Below the pieces are notes generated by a model, which had not been told where the DNA came from, ran no database searches, and was given only the letters and a program-made list of their open reading frames with translations. Positions 39,656-49,116 of a DNA stretch of 64,000 nucleotides are shown one piece after another. Every line of letters begins with the position of its first letter. Within the stretch, counting starts at the first letter, position 1. The stretch is taken from assembly GCA_023953905.1 (NCBI GenBank), contig JAMLJA010000004.1:62001-126000 (forward strand). Reading direction: 5' to 3'. Origin of the DNA: Rhizobiaceae bacterium. GTDB taxonomy: Bacteria; Pseudomonadota; Alphaproteobacteria; Rhizobiales; Rhizobiaceae. A program made the translations under genes and the position numbers.

Positions 39656-40933
39656 ATGAACTATCAGCGTTTCTTCGAAGAAGCCGTCGATCAGGTCCAT
39701 GCGGAGCGACGCTACCGCGTATTTGCGGATCTTGAACGCATCGTCGGATCCTTTCCCCGAGCAATCTGGCGGGGCGGAGCCGAGCCCAAGGAAATCACCG
39801 TCTGGTGTTCCAACGATTATCTCGGAATGGGCCAGCATCCCGACGTGATCTCAGCGATGCAGAGTGCGGCCGGCAGCATGGGTTCCGGCGCTGGCGGCAC
39901 ACGCAACATTTCCGGCACGAGTCATCCGCTCGTTGAACTTGAGGAAGAACTCGCTGACCTGCACCAGAAGGAAGCTGGGTTAGTGTTCACCTCCGGGTTT
40001 GTTTCCAACGAAGCAGCGATCTCTACGATCGGCCGCCTCCTGCCGAATTGCCTGATCCTTTCCGACGAGTTGAACCACGCCTCGATGATCGAGGGCGTAC
40101 GGCGCTCAGGGGCCGAAAAGAAGGTGTTCCGGCACAATGACGTGGCGCATCTGGAAAGCCTTCTCCAGGCCGCAGGGCGCGAGCGCGCCAAGCTCATCGT
40201 GTTCGAGAGCGTCTATTCGATGGACGGCGATATCGCGCCGATCAAGGAGATCGCGGATCTCGCCGAAACCTATAATGCGATGACCTATATCGACGAGGTC
40301 CACGCGGTTGGAATGTATGGCGGGCGCGGCGGTGGCATTACCGAGCGTGAAGGCCTTGCCGACCGGATCGATGTGATCGAAGGCACGCTTGCAAAGGCGT
40401 TTGGCATGCTCGGTGGATATATCACCGGCACAAAGACCTTGATCGACGCAGTTCGTTCCTATGCGCCGGGCTTCATCTTTACGACGGCGCTGCCGCCAGC
40501 GATCGCGGCGGGCGCGACTGCCTCGATCCGCCATCTGAAAGCCTCTCAGCAAGAGCGCGATGCCCAGCAAAGGCAGGCAGACAGGACAAAGGACATTCTC
40601 TCCGCCGCCGGGTTCCCGGTGATGCCGTCGGTGACACACATCGTGCCGCTGCTGGTCGGCGACCCCGAACTTTGCAAGATGGCGAGCGATCGTCTGCTTG
40701 GCCGTCACGGCATCTACATCCAGCCGATCAACTACCCGACCGTCCCGCGCGGCACGGAGCGTTTGCGTATCACGCCGACACCGTTCCACTCCGACGCGCT
40801 GATTGCGGATCTGAGAGACGCGCTGATCGAGACGTGGGAAGCGTTGGGCATCCCCTACGGCGCAGCAGGTCAGCCCTCGGTCATCAAGAGCGATCGCATC
40901 GTGCCTCTCCTGGTGCCGAAGTCCGGCGGCTAG
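39656..40933 (+). CDS. hemA: 5-aminolevulinate synthase
   Basis: This PLP enzyme condenses succinyl-CoA and glycine to 5-aminolevulinate, the first step of haem and corrinoid synthesis in alphaproteobacteria. The 425-residue protein has the family features [12 protein letters not shown] (about 44-55), [20 protein letters not shown] (about 77-96), the PLP-contacting [12 protein letters not shown] (about 211-222), and Lys247 in [14 protein letters not shown] as the Schiff-base lysine. It starts at ATG 39656 after GAGCAGGCAAC. The 230-bp divergent gap to galE probably holds its promoter, but I could not place a confident iron or oxygen control box. Confidence 0.97.
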   Translation: MNYQRFFEEAVDQVHAERRYRVFADLERIVGSFPRAIWRGGAEPKEITVWCSNDYLGMGQHPDVISAMQSAAGSMGSGAGGTRNISGTSHPLVELEEELADLHQKEAGLVFTSGFVSNEAAISTIGRLLPNCLILSDELNHASMIEGVRRSGAEKKVFRHNDVAHLESLLQAAGRERAKLIVFESVYSMDGDIAPIKEIADLAETYNAMTYIDEVHAVGMYGGRGGGITEREGLADRIDVIEGTLAKAFGMLGGYITGTKTLIDAVRSYAPGFIFTTALPPAIAAGATASIRHLKASQQERDAQQRQADRTKDILSAAGFPVMPSVTHIVPLLVGDPELCKMASDRLLGRHGIYIQPINYPTVPRGTERLRITPTPFHSDALIADLRDALIETWEALGIPYGAAGQPSVIKSDRIVPLLVPKSGG

Positions 40934-40947
40934 ATATCCTTCGCAAG

Positions 40948-40972
40948 GAGCGGCGTGCGAAGAACGCCGCTC
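40948..40972. terminator. Hairpin between convergent hemA and aminotransferase genes
   Basis: GAGCGGCGT at 40948-40956 pairs perfectly with ACGCCGCTC at 40964-40972 around a 7-base loop. It begins 15 bases after the hemA stop and lies between convergent genes, so it could stop transcription from both sides. There is no T-run on either side, so rho-independent action is uncertain. Confidence 0.45.
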
Positions 40973-41017
40973 GATTGTGCCGGCCTCGCGGCTCCTGAAG
41001 CGTGCTTTGCCTTTGTT

Positions 41018-42181
41018 TCAGCGACTTTCAAGCCACTGCGCGACGCGCATGGAAGCCTCTTCGACCTGATCGAGACGTCTGTGGAAACACAGTCGCAAAT
41101 ACCCGTCACCGCCAGCTCCGAACGCCGTTCCCGGCGCGAGACCGACATTCGCCTTGTCGATGATCTCAACGGCCGCAGCCATTGAATCGTCGAGCCCATC
41201 GACGGAGAAGAACAGATAGAATGCGCCCTGAGGAACGGCGAAACGCGCCCGGCCGCTCGCGCCGACAATGCGGCAGACGAGATCGCGGGCCTGATGCGCG
41301 CGTTCGACCTGTGACACGATGAAATCGTCTCCCAGATCCAGTGCCGCGACCGCGCCCCGCTGCAGGAACTGAGCGACTCCCGACGTCGAATACTGGATCA
41401 AGTTCTCCAGTGTGGGATTGAGCGATGGATGGACGCGCAGCCATCCTATTCGCCAACCGGTCATCGCCCAGTTCTTGGAAAACGTGTTGACGAAAAGGAT
41501 GCGGTCTTCCGGGGCCATGATGTCCAGGAACGAGGGCGCTCGGGTTCCGTCATAGTAGAATAGCGAGTAGATTTCGTCGGCTATGATCCACAAACCCTTG
41601 CGCCGCGCCAGATCAAGCACCGACTGCAGGGTGGCAAGGTCCGCCGTCCAGCCGGTCGGATTACACGGGCTGTTGAGGAAGATCGCGCGTGTTTTCGGTG
41701 TAATGGAGTCTTCCAGGCGCTCGATATCCATCGTCCAGCCATTGCCCGAAAGCGTGAGCGGAACAGGGATCGGATTGGCACCGGCAACCGTGGCCGCGCC
41801 TGCGAAATTCGGCCATGCGGGTGAAAGATAAACGAGATCGTCGCCACCTCCCGCAACAAGTTGAATCGCCAATTGGATGGCATGCATTCCCGAACTGGTG
41901 ACGATGAATTCATCAGCGGGAAATGCCTTGCCAAAGTGGCGTTGATAATACCGTGCAAGGGCTTCCCGAAGATCGGGAATTCCGCGCTGCCACGTATAGA
42001 AGGTTTCGCCGTCGCGAAGACCTTTCGCCGCAGCTTCGGAGATAAAGTCGGGCGTCGGCAGATCACCCTCGCCGGCCCATAGCGGGATCAGTCCCTGCCG
42101 GTCGCGACCGTAGTTAACGACGGATATGATGCCACTCGTGGGAGCTTTCGCGGCGGCTGGCTGGATGTGTGATGTGAGCAT
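41018..42181 (-). CDS. PLP-dependent class I/II aminotransferase
   Basis: A fold-type I aminotransferase of 387 residues. It shows the substrate segment FYTWQRGIPDLREAL (about 61-75), the NSPCNPTG cofactor motif (about 169-176), the Asp-x-x-Tyr pair in IIADEIYSLFYY (about 199-210), and the Schiff-base lysine in VNTFSKNWAMTGWRIGW (about 231-247). The C-terminal Arg that binds the substrate carboxylate is in LRLCFHRR. It belongs to the AspC-like group, but the amino donor and acceptor cannot be told from sequence. It is the downstream neighbour of mscL on the same strand, with a hairpin in between. Confidence 0.9.
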   Translation of the reverse strand: MLTSHIQPAAAKAPTSGIISVVNYGRDRQGLIPLWAGEGDLPTPDFISEAAAKGLRDGETFYTWQRGIPDLREALARYYQRHFGKAFPADEFIVTSSGMHAIQLAIQLVAGGGDDLVYLSPAWPNFAGAATVAGANPIPVPLTLSGNGWTMDIERLEDSITPKTRAIFLNSPCNPTGWTADLATLQSVLDLARRKGLWIIADEIYSLFYYDGTRAPSFLDIMAPEDRILFVNTFSKNWAMTGWRIGWLRVHPSLNPTLENLIQYSTSGVAQFLQRGAVAALDLGDDFIVSQVERAHQARDLVCRIVGASGRARFAVPQGAFYLFFSVDGLDDSMAAAVEIIDKANVGLAPGTAFGAGGDGYLRLCFHRRLDQVEEASMRVAQWLESR

Positions 42182-42261
42182 GGGGACACCGATTGCGGAA
42201 TGTCCCGGTCATAGACGCTTCACGGTCAAGTCGCGAGTGATCGCTGCTGTGCGTCAAGCAA

Positions 42262-42295
42262 TTTCCCCGGATTGGTGCAATCCGATCCGGGGAAA
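42262..42295 (-). terminator. Strong hairpin after mscL
   Basis: TTTCCCCGGAT at 42262-42272 pairs perfectly with ATCCGGGGAAA at 42285-42295 across a 12-base loop. It starts 13 bases downstream of the mscL stop on the minus strand. The stem is strong, but the sequence after it is only mildly T-rich, so it may be a terminator or a transcript-stabilising structure. Confidence 0.55.
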
Positions 42296-42308
42296 CCAGT
42301 CTCGGAAG

Positions 42309-42731
42309 CTACTTCTTGGCGAGAAGATCGCGAATCTCGGTGAGAAGGCCAATCTCTGGTGGAGGCGGCGCAGCAGCCGGCGCCGGCTTCTGACGCTCCA
42401 AGCGCTTGCGAAGATTGTTCACGGCCTTGACCATCAGAAAGATGATCCAGGCAAGAATGAGGAAATTAATGAGCACCGTGAGGAATGCGCCATAGGCAAG
42501 GACCGCGCCTTGTTCTTTGGCAGCATCAAGCGTCGTAGCCGTGACCGAGGACGACAGCGGGATAAAGTAGTTCGAAAAATCGAAGCCACCGAAAATGGCC
42601 CCGACAATTGGCATGATGATGTCTCCAACCAGCGAGGTGACGATGAGACCGAAAGCGCCGCCGATGATCACACCAACGGCGAGATCCATGACGTTGCCCC
42701 TGGCAATGAATTCCTGAAATTCCTTTAGCAC
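42309..42731 (-). CDS. mscL: Large-conductance mechanosensitive channel
   Basis: MscL opens under membrane tension and releases solutes on hypo-osmotic shock. The 140-residue protein has the classical N-terminus [27 protein letters not shown] with TM1, the periplasmic loop, TM2 ([19 protein letters not shown]) and a Pro/Ala-rich linker before the C-terminal helix ([13 protein letters not shown]). The start is GTG at 42731, preceded by GGAGAAGG four bases upstream on the coding strand. The N-terminal frame extends upstream but without MscL features. Confidence 0.95.
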   Translation of the reverse strand: MLKEFQEFIARGNVMDLAVGVIIGGAFGLIVTSLVGDIIMPIVGAIFGGFDFSNYFIPLSSSVTATTLDAAKEQGAVLAYGAFLTVLINFLILAWIIFLMVKAVNNLRKRLERQKPAPAAAPPPPEIGLLTEIRDLLAKK

Positions 42732-42806
42732 GGGCCTTCTCCTATGCTGTCCCCAACCGCGTAGTCGCCGGTTCGCGACCACTACCCACATTAGCAAATG
42801 CAGATG

Positions 42807-42837
42807 CGCGATACAGGCTAATTTTTACGCGATACAG
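42807..42837. repeat. Direct repeat CGCGATACAG, 21-bp period, between mscL and the sensor kinase
   Basis: CGCGATACAG occurs at 42807-42816 and again at 42828-42837. The 21-bp period equals two helical turns, so a protein would sit twice on the same face. It lies in the divergent gap, about 65 bases before the kinase start. Binding protein unknown. Confidence 0.45.
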
Positions 42838-42902
42838 AGTATCCTCGACAGAAGCGGCAAGCTGTGCTTGCGTCGCTCCATTGATGCAAGGAGATCAAAG
42901 GC

Positions 42903-45900
42903 TTGCAGGCCTGGTTCGTAGCAGTCGTCGCGGTTGCATATGTGACGCTTCTCTTTGGAATCGCCAGCCTTGGCGACCGCAATTCGAGCACTCGCCCGGC
43001 CAGCCTGCCGCGTCCCAATACCTATGCCCTCAGCCTCGGTATTTACTGCACGTCATGGACGTTTTTCGGATCGGTTGGCCTTGCCGCCGAACGCGGCATC
43101 GAGTTTCTTGCCATCTATCTCGGCCCGATACTTGTATTCGCTTTCGGCGTACCGCTGCTCAGGCATATCATAAAGCTTACCAAGGCCGAGAAGATCACCT
43201 CCATCGCTGATTTTCTCGGAGCCCGCTACGGCAAGAGCTTCGGGGTCGCCTCGATCGCCACGTTGATCGCCGCTGTTGGCGCCGTGCCCTACATAGCATT
43301 GCAGCTAAAGGCGATCTCGAGTTCCATGAGCCTCATCGTGGAGCATCACACGGGCGTACCGTTCACATTCGACCCATTCGTCAGCGACATATCGCTGGTC
43401 GTCGCGGGAATGCTCGCACTCTTCGCCGTCCTTTTCGGCACGCGGCATGCCGATGCGACGGAACATCAGGACGGACTGGTTCTGGCGGTTGCGGTGGAGT
43501 CGGTGATCAAGCTCGCGGCCTTCCTCGCGGTCGGCCTGTTCGTCACCTTCATGGTGTTCGGCACACCGAGCAATCTGCTGCAATCATTCCAAGATACGGC
43601 GGCCATCCAGAAAGCACTGGCGCATGGCACGTCACTCGGCACATGGCTTGTCGCGACCGTGATAAGTGGCTTTGCCATCATCATGCTGCCGCGCCAGTTC
43701 CATGTCACCTTTGTCGAGAACAGGGATGTCAGCGAATTGCGGCACGCTAGCCGCGTTTTCCCGCTCTATCTCATCGCGATAAATCTCTTCGTTCTGCCAA
43801 TTGCGTTTGCCGGCCTTGCCATCGTCCAGGACACCACGAGCAGCGATCTCTATGTCGTCTCGGTGCCGTTGCTGGCGGGACAGGACGCGATCGCGTTGAT
43901 CGCATTCATCGGCGGGCTATCGGCCGCAACCGCGATGGTGATCGTGGAGAGCGTCGCACTCTCGATCATGATTTCCAACGATCTGGTGATTCCGATCTTT
44001 GTGCGACGCCTGCTGAAGTCGGCGCCTGCTGCCACGGAAGACTGGACACGTCTCATCCTGAAAGTTCGACGTGCAGCGATCTTCATGATTCTGTTTGCGG
44101 CTTTCCTCTATTATCGCGGCAGCACCGACAATGCGCGCCTCTCGGCGATCGGCCTCATGTCGTTCGCTGCGATCGCGCAGTTGGCACCGGCATTCTTCGG
44201 CGGCTTGATCTGGCGCGGCGCCAATGCGCGGGGAGCGATATTGGGCATGACCGCCGGGATCTTCGTGTGGGCCTACACCTTGCTTTTCCCGACGCTGGCC
44301 GCACCGGATCTCTCCATCATCGCAAACGGGCCGTTCGGGATCGAGGCGCTCAAGCCGCAGTCGCTGTTCGGCACGCTGGCTGAGCCTTTGAACCACGGAG
44401 TGCTGTGGAGCCTGTCGATCAATGCCCTGTTCTTTGTTTTCGGGTCGCTTTCGCGCCGCGCCGCACCGCTCGAACGCATACAGGGCGCGATTTTCGTGCC
44501 GCGCGATACCAGCCCGATGCCGATGCTCCGGCGCTTTCGAACAGCAGTCACGGTTGACGAACTGAAGGATACGATCTCACGCTATCTGGGGGTCGAACGC
44601 ACGGAACGCTCCTTCGAGACGTTCTCTGCTTCGCAGGGAGTGCGCCTGAAGGGCGGCGAGCAGGCAAGCATTGGTGTGATCCGTTTTTCTGAGCAGCTTT
44701 TGGCCAGCGCGGTGGGCTCGTCCTCAGCGCGGCTCATCCTGTCACTGCTGTTTCAGCGCAACGATCCGAACGCCAAGGATGCTTTTCGCCTGCTCGACGA
44801 TGCGACGGAGGCGCTGCAGTACAACCGCGATCTTCTTCAGATAGCCCTGGACCAGATGGCGCAGGGCATCACCGTCTTCGACAAGGATTTCCGGCTCACG
44901 TGCTGGAACCGACAGTTCCGCATTCTGTTCGACTTGCCGGCCGAAATGGGACAGGTCGGAATTTCATTGCATCGCATCCTTGGTTTTCTGGCCGAGCGTG
45001 GCGATATCTCCGAAGATCAGATTGTCGATGCACTCAATCGCCTCACCATTTTCGGGAGCCCCTGGCAACTTGAACTCCTCGTCAGCGGTCGAACGATAGA
45101 GTTGCGATCCAATCCGATGCCCGATGGGGGGCTGGTCGCAACCTATGCAGATATTTCGGCACGAGTCGCGGCAGACAAGGCGCTCAAGCAAGCCAACGAA
45201 TTGCTGGAATTGCGCGTCGAGAACAGGACTGCCGAACTGACGAGGGTGAATGCCGAGCTGGCGCAGGCGCAAATGTTTGCAGAGGAAGCCAATCTCGGCA
45301 AGACGCGGTTTCTTGCCGCCGCCGGGCACGACATTCTGCAGCCGCTCAACGCGGCACGCCTCTACGCCTCGTCGTTGATGGAACGCGTTCCACAGGAAGG
45401 GATCGGGGAGACGGTGTCCAACATAGAGTCCTCGCTGGAATCCGTGGAGGCAATTCTGGGCGCCGTGCTCGACATTTCGCGGCTCGACGCCGGCGCGTTG
45501 AAACCGCAAGAGAGCAAATTTCGCCTCGACCACATGTTGCGCCAGATCGCCAACGATTTCCTGCCGATGGCGGAACGAAAGAAGCTCGACCTTCGAATCG
45601 TCACATCATCGCTCGTTGTCGAGACCGATCGGAACCTGCTTCGAAGGCTGGTCCAGAATCTGGTCTCCAATGCGATCAAGTACACGCGCTCGGGAAAAAT
45701 CCTCATTGGCGTGCGCCGACGCGGCGATCTTGCGGAGATTCAGGTCATCGATACGGGAATGGGGATCGATGCCAATGAGCTTGGCTTCGTGTTTCAGGAG
45801 TTCAGGCGACTGGATGAAGGGATCCGCGAGGCGGAAGGTCTGGGTCTCGGCCTGTCCATCGTCGATCGAATTGCCCGCGTGCTGCGCCTCGAACTCCAGA

Positions 45901-46394
45901 TGCATTCCAACAAAGGAAAGGGGACGCGCGTCTCCGTGCTCCTGCCCGCGACCTGCTCATCGCTCGAACCGCCTGTGCCGGAACAGGTGAGGCCACCCAC
46001 GCCTCAGGTGGCGCTGCACGGGCTCAAGATCATCGCGATCGATAACGACGCGCGCATCCTCAGCGGGATGCGGCTGCTGCTTGAAGGCTGGGGCTGCAGG
46101 GTCGAGACATTCGCAAGTTCGGGCGAATTCAGTCAGCGCAGCGATCTGCCTGCGCCGCACCTCATTCTCGCTGACTATCATCTGGACGGAGAAACAGGCC
46201 TTGATGCGATCGCACTCTTGCGCTCCCGCTTCGGCCGCGACCTGCCTGCCATCCTGATCACCGCTGACCGTTCTCAGGAAGTGCGTGAGGCTGCCGACGC
46301 TATGGATGTGCCGATCCTGAATAAACCTCTGAAGCCGGCGGCATTGCGCACCAACCTCATGCGCGTTCGGCGCATGATCCCAGTCACAGCTTAA
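42903..46394 (+). CDS. SLC5-STAC-PAS hybrid sensor histidine kinase (CrbS-like)
   Basis: A 1163-residue protein fusing a sodium/solute symporter domain to a two-component kinase. Residues 1 to about 510 hold about 13 membrane helices of the SLC5 family. A STAC-like domain follows at about 520-620, then PAS (about 631-755), a coiled coil, a HisKA domain with His809 (AGHDILQPLNAARLYAS), an ATPase domain (QNLVSNAIKYTRSGKI; GLGLSIV), and a C-terminal receiver with Asp1091 (LADYHLDGETG). CrbS proteins of this architecture sense acetate or related carboxylates. The start is TTG at 42903 with AAGGAG nine bases away. The convergent LuxR-type regulator 6 bp downstream is the likely partner. Confidence 0.88.
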   Translation: MQAWFVAVVAVAYVTLLFGIASLGDRNSSTRPASLPRPNTYALSLGIYCTSWTFFGSVGLAAERGIEFLAIYLGPILVFAFGVPLLRHIIKLTKAEKITSIADFLGARYGKSFGVASIATLIAAVGAVPYIALQLKAISSSMSLIVEHHTGVPFTFDPFVSDISLVVAGMLALFAVLFGTRHADATEHQDGLVLAVAVESVIKLAAFLAVGLFVTFMVFGTPSNLLQSFQDTAAIQKALAHGTSLGTWLVATVISGFAIIMLPRQFHVTFVENRDVSELRHASRVFPLYLIAINLFVLPIAFAGLAIVQDTTSSDLYVVSVPLLAGQDAIALIAFIGGLSAATAMVIVESVALSIMISNDLVIPIFVRRLLKSAPAATEDWTRLILKVRRAAIFMILFAAFLYYRGSTDNARLSAIGLMSFAAIAQLAPAFFGGLIWRGANARGAILGMTAGIFVWAYTLLFPTLAAPDLSIIANGPFGIEALKPQSLFGTLAEPLNHGVLWSLSINALFFVFGSLSRRAAPLERIQGAIFVPRDTSPMPMLRRFRTAVTVDELKDTISRYLGVERTERSFETFSASQGVRLKGGEQASIGVIRFSEQLLASAVGSSSARLILSLLFQRNDPNAKDAFRLLDDATEALQYNRDLLQIALDQMAQGITVFDKDFRLTCWNRQFRILFDLPAEMGQVGISLHRILGFLAERGDISEDQIVDALNRLTIFGSPWQLELLVSGRTIELRSNPMPDGGLVATYADISARVAADKALKQANELLELRVENRTAELTRVNAELAQAQMFAEEANLGKTRFLAAAGHDILQPLNAARLYASSLMERVPQEGIGETVSNIESSLESVEAILGAVLDISRLDAGALKPQESKFRLDHMLRQIANDFLPMAERKKLDLRIVTSSLVVETDRNLLRRLVQNLVSNAIKYTRSGKILIGVRRRGDLAEIQVIDTGMGIDANELGFVFQEFRRLDEGIREAEGLGLGLSIVDRIARVLRLELQMHSNKGKGTRVSVLLPATCSSLEPPVPEQVRPPTPQVALHGLKIIAIDNDARILSGMRLLLEGWGCRVETFASSGEFSQRSDLPAPHLILADYHLDGETGLDAIALLRSRFGRDLPAILITADRSQEVREAADAMDVPILNKPLKPAALRTNLMRVRRMIPVTA

Positions 46395-46400
46395 GAGTGG

Positions 46401-47066
46401 TCAGACTTCGCCGGCGGACTGTGCCGACTGGTTTCCAATCTTTGCAAGCTGGATGACGGCTTGGGTGCGGCTGTCCACGCCCAATTTCTGCAGCACTGCG
46501 GACACATGGGCCTTGATCGTCGCTTCAGAGACGTTCAGCTGATAGGCGATCTGTTTGTTGAGCAGCCCCTCCGCGAGCATGCCAAGAACCTTGGCCTGCT
46601 GCGGGGTCAGCGACTGCAGACGCAATATCAGATCGGAGATTGCCTCATCTTCCTCAACTCCGAGGTCGATGTTCTCCGGGGCAGAGATCCCTCCGGCGAG
46701 AACCGTACGAACCGTGTTCCGAATCTCGTCCATGCTCGCCGATTTCGAGATGAACCCGGAAGCGCCAAGCTCCAAAGCGCGGCGGATCGTTTCGCGATCG
46801 TCCCGGGCTGATACAACAACCAGTGGAATATCCGGATAAAGGTTGCGAAGAGACAGCAGACCCGACAGCCCGCTGGCGCCGGGCATGGAAAGGTCGAGCA
46901 GAATAAGGTCTGCATCCTCGTTTTCCGCGACGATCTTGCGGGCGCTATCAAAATCGCCCGCCTCCAGGACAATGCCCAACGCGGCAATTCCTCCGATCGC
47001 CTGCTTCAACGCCCCTCGGAAAAGAGGATGATCATCTGCGACAATAAACTTGAAGCCTTGCGGCAA
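46401..47066 (-). CDS. NarL/FixJ-family response regulator (CrbR-like)
   Basis: A 221-residue regulator with an N-terminal receiver domain (acidic pair Asp11/Asp12, phospho-acceptor Asp58 in LILLDLSMPG, Lys near 108 in FISKSAS) and a C-terminal LuxR-type helix-turn-helix at about 148-205 (LTPQQAKVLGMLAEGLLNKQIAYQLNVSEATIKAHV, shown in two known halves). It converges on the SLC5-type hybrid kinase with a 6-bp gap, which makes them a probable pair. In CrbS/CrbR systems the regulator activates acetyl-CoA synthetase; the target here is not in the window. Confidence 0.88.
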   Translation of the reverse strand: MPQGFKFIVADDHPLFRGALKQAIGGIAALGIVLEAGDFDSARKIVAENEDADLILLDLSMPGASGLSGLLSLRNLYPDIPLVVVSARDDRETIRRALELGASGFISKSASMDEIRNTVRTVLAGGISAPENIDLGVEEDEAISDLILRLQSLTPQQAKVLGMLAEGLLNKQIAYQLNVSEATIKAHVSAVLQKLGVDSRTQAVIQLAKIGNQSAQSAGEV

Positions 47067-47189
47067 TATATCCTCCCGCTTCCGCCAGTTCTGCGTGTCG
47101 GCGTGAAGTCCGGGTGGATTATGAGCCGGCGACCGGGCTTTTCAAGGGACAAAAGGCTTTGAAGCTGGCAAAAAATTCGGCGTCAAAGG

Positions 47190-47594
47190 TCATGTGCGGT
47201 CGGACGGCACATCCTTTTCGTTGTCCCTGACAATGTCCATGAAGCCGCGGAAGAAGCGCTCCATGTAGCTCATGGTCCTGTCGAACTCCTCTTCGGAGGG
47301 AAGTCCAGAGGACGCAGGCGACTTCTCCAGTGCGCTCACACGCTTCTCCAGCGTCGCAATCGCATCGTTCAGACGATCAATTTCATTGTGAAAGGCGGCG
47401 CGCTCCTCCGCAGCGGCCCGGCACACCAATTGACCGGTCCGCTCCTCGCAGATCGACATGTCGCCGGTCTGGGTATCAAGTCGCACATAGCCATTGTCGG
47501 TGCGTTCCAGGCGGTAGCGTTCTTCCTGAGCCGAAACTGCCGAAACAGAGGCGGCCAGCGATGCAATCATCACGGTGATGGCAACGATACGCAT
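47190..47594 (-). CDS. Small secreted protein with coiled-coil region
   Basis: A 134-residue protein with a clear Sec-type signal peptide (MRIVAITVMIASLAASVSAVSAQ, cleavage probably after AQ, residue 23). The mature part contains RYRLERTDNGYVRLDTQTGDMSICE, with two cysteines in ICEERTGQLVC that could form a disulphide, and then a heptad-type helix (about 65-90). No enzyme motif is visible. Related small periplasmic proteins of this pattern are common in rhizobia but unassigned. The ATG at 47594 is preceded by GGAGAAGC; the open frame extends further upstream without signal features. Confidence 0.75.
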   Translation of the reverse strand: MRIVAITVMIASLAASVSAVSAQEERYRLERTDNGYVRLDTQTGDMSICEERTGQLVCRAAAEERAAFHNEIDRLNDAIATLEKRVSALEKSPASSGLPSEEEFDRTMSYMERFFRGFMDIVRDNEKDVPSDRT

Positions 47595-47692
47595 GGGCTT
47601 CTCCTTGTTTTGAACACGATCATACCACGGCTTTGTGCCGGAAATACGATACGGCTCTTCCTCAATTGGCCGTTTGCGACTATAGCGCGGCG

Positions 47693-48040
47693 ATGCACAG
47701 CGCCATCTATAAAATCTGCCCCGAAAGCCTCTGGAGGCAAGCGGAATCCGTTGGGACATTTGCGGGCGCGCCGGTGGATCTCGCGGACGGCTTCATCCAT
47801 TTCTCCACGGTCGAGCAGGTTCGCGAAACCGCTGCCAAGCATTTTGCCGGCCATGACGACCTGCTCCTGATCGCCATCGACCCAGACAAACTTGGGCCAT
47901 CGCTACGCTACGAACCGTCGCGCGGTGGCGCACTGTTCCCGCATCTTTACGGGCCGCTGGATCTCAACGCCGTGAGCTGGGTCAGGCCGTTGCCTTTGGG
48001 GCCAGACGGCACGCATGATTTTCCGGATCTGACGGCGTGA
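47693..48040 (+). CDS. DUF952 family protein
   Basis: A 115-residue cytoplasmic protein with the DUF952 hallmarks: IYKICPESLWRQAESVGTFAG (parts), ADGFIHFSTVEQV around residues 31-43, and FPHLYGPLDLNAV near 81-93. The fold is related to ADP-ribosylation-type proteins according to family descriptions, but no activity is established. The ATG at 47693 gives the normal N-terminus. The stop overlaps the GTG start of pyrD by 4 bp, so the two genes are probably co-translated. Confidence 0.85.
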   Translation: MHSAIYKICPESLWRQAESVGTFAGAPVDLADGFIHFSTVEQVRETAAKHFAGHDDLLLIAIDPDKLGPSLRYEPSRGGALFPHLYGPLDLNAVSWVRPLPLGPDGTHDFPDLTA

Positions 48041-49116
48041 GCCTGTTCGAGGCGGTTGGCAGGCGCGCGCTCTTCGCGCTTGATCCCGAAACGGCGCACG
48101 GCCTTTCGATTGCGGCCTTGAAGTGCGGCGCACCGTTCGGCTCCTGCAGCCCACCTGACGCAAATCTCGCTTTAGATCTCTGCGGTTTGAAGTTCCCGAA
48201 CCCGCTGGGCATGGCCGCGGGATACGACAAAAACGCTGAAGTTCCAGACGATCTCTTGCGATTGGGTTTCGGCTTCGCCGAAGTGGGGACGATCACGCCA
48301 CTTCCCCAGGGTGGAAATCCAAAGCCCAGAATCTTTCGGCTCAGCGAGGATGAAGCGGTCGTCAACAGACTTGGATTCAACAATCAGGGACATGATGCTG
48401 CCGAAGCGCGACTGAAACAGCGGCGCGCGAAAGGCGGCATCGTCGGCGTCAATGTCGGCGCCAACAAGGACAGCTCGGACCGTTTCGCGGACTATGAGCG
48501 CGGGGTAGAGCGCTTTTCCTTCCTTGCCTCCTATCTCACCGTCAACATATCTTCGCCGAACACGCCGGGCCTGCGCAACATGCAGGCCCGCGCCGCCCTT
48601 GCCGAACTTCTTGAGCGCGTGGTCCGAGCGCGAGAATCAGCCAGCCGCAAACCACCGATCTTCCTGAAAATCGCGCCTGATCTTGTCGATGAAGAACTGC
48701 ATGACATCGCTTCCGAAGTTCTGGAAAAGCGGATAGACGGCGTCATCGTGTCCAATACAACGCTGTCGCGCGCGGGGCTGCTGAGCGCTGCTGCCAAAGA
48801 GGCCGGGGGCGTTTCCGGCAAGCCCTTGTTCGAGCGCTCCACCATCGTGCTGGCCAGAATGCGGCGTCTTCTCGGTCCGGACGTTGCTTTGATCGGCGTG
48901 GGTGGCATCGATTCCGCCGAGACAGCTCTCGAAAAGATCCGCGCGGGCGCCGATCTGGTGCAGCTTTATACGTCGATGATCTATGCCGGCCCCGGCCTTC
49001 CCGGTCGCATTATTCGCGATATGGGACGAACGGTGGCAGCACTTGGCGCAGCAAATGTGCGCGCCTTGCGCGACACGCGGCTCGACGATTGGGCAGAGCG
49101 GCCGCTCAGCGCGTAA
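48037..49116 (+). CDS. pyrD: Dihydroorotate dehydrogenase (quinone), class 2
   Basis: PyrD oxidises dihydroorotate to orotate, passing electrons through FMN to the quinone pool. The 359-residue length and N-terminal helical extension (about 1-40) mark the membrane-associated class 2 enzyme. The barrel has NPLGMAAGYDKNAE (about 53-66), NRLGFNNQGHDA, the VNISSPNTPGLR catalytic-Ser segment (about 169-180) and IGVGGIDSAE (FMN site). It starts with GTG at 48037, overlapping the DUF952 gene. Its 3' end overlaps the convergent MATE gene by 11 bp. Confidence 0.95.
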   Translation: MSLFEAVGRRALFALDPETAHGLSIAALKCGAPFGSCSPPDANLALDLCGLKFPNPLGMAAGYDKNAEVPDDLLRLGFGFAEVGTITPLPQGGNPKPRIFRLSEDEAVVNRLGFNNQGHDAAEARLKQRRAKGGIVGVNVGANKDSSDRFADYERGVERFSFLASYLTVNISSPNTPGLRNMQARAALAELLERVVRARESASRKPPIFLKIAPDLVDEELHDIASEVLEKRIDGVIVSNTTLSRAGLLSAAAKEAGGVSGKPLFERSTIVLARMRRLLGPDVALIGVGGIDSAETALEKIRAGADLVQLYTSMIYAGPGLPGRIIRDMGRTVAALGAANVRALRDTRLDDWAERPLSA

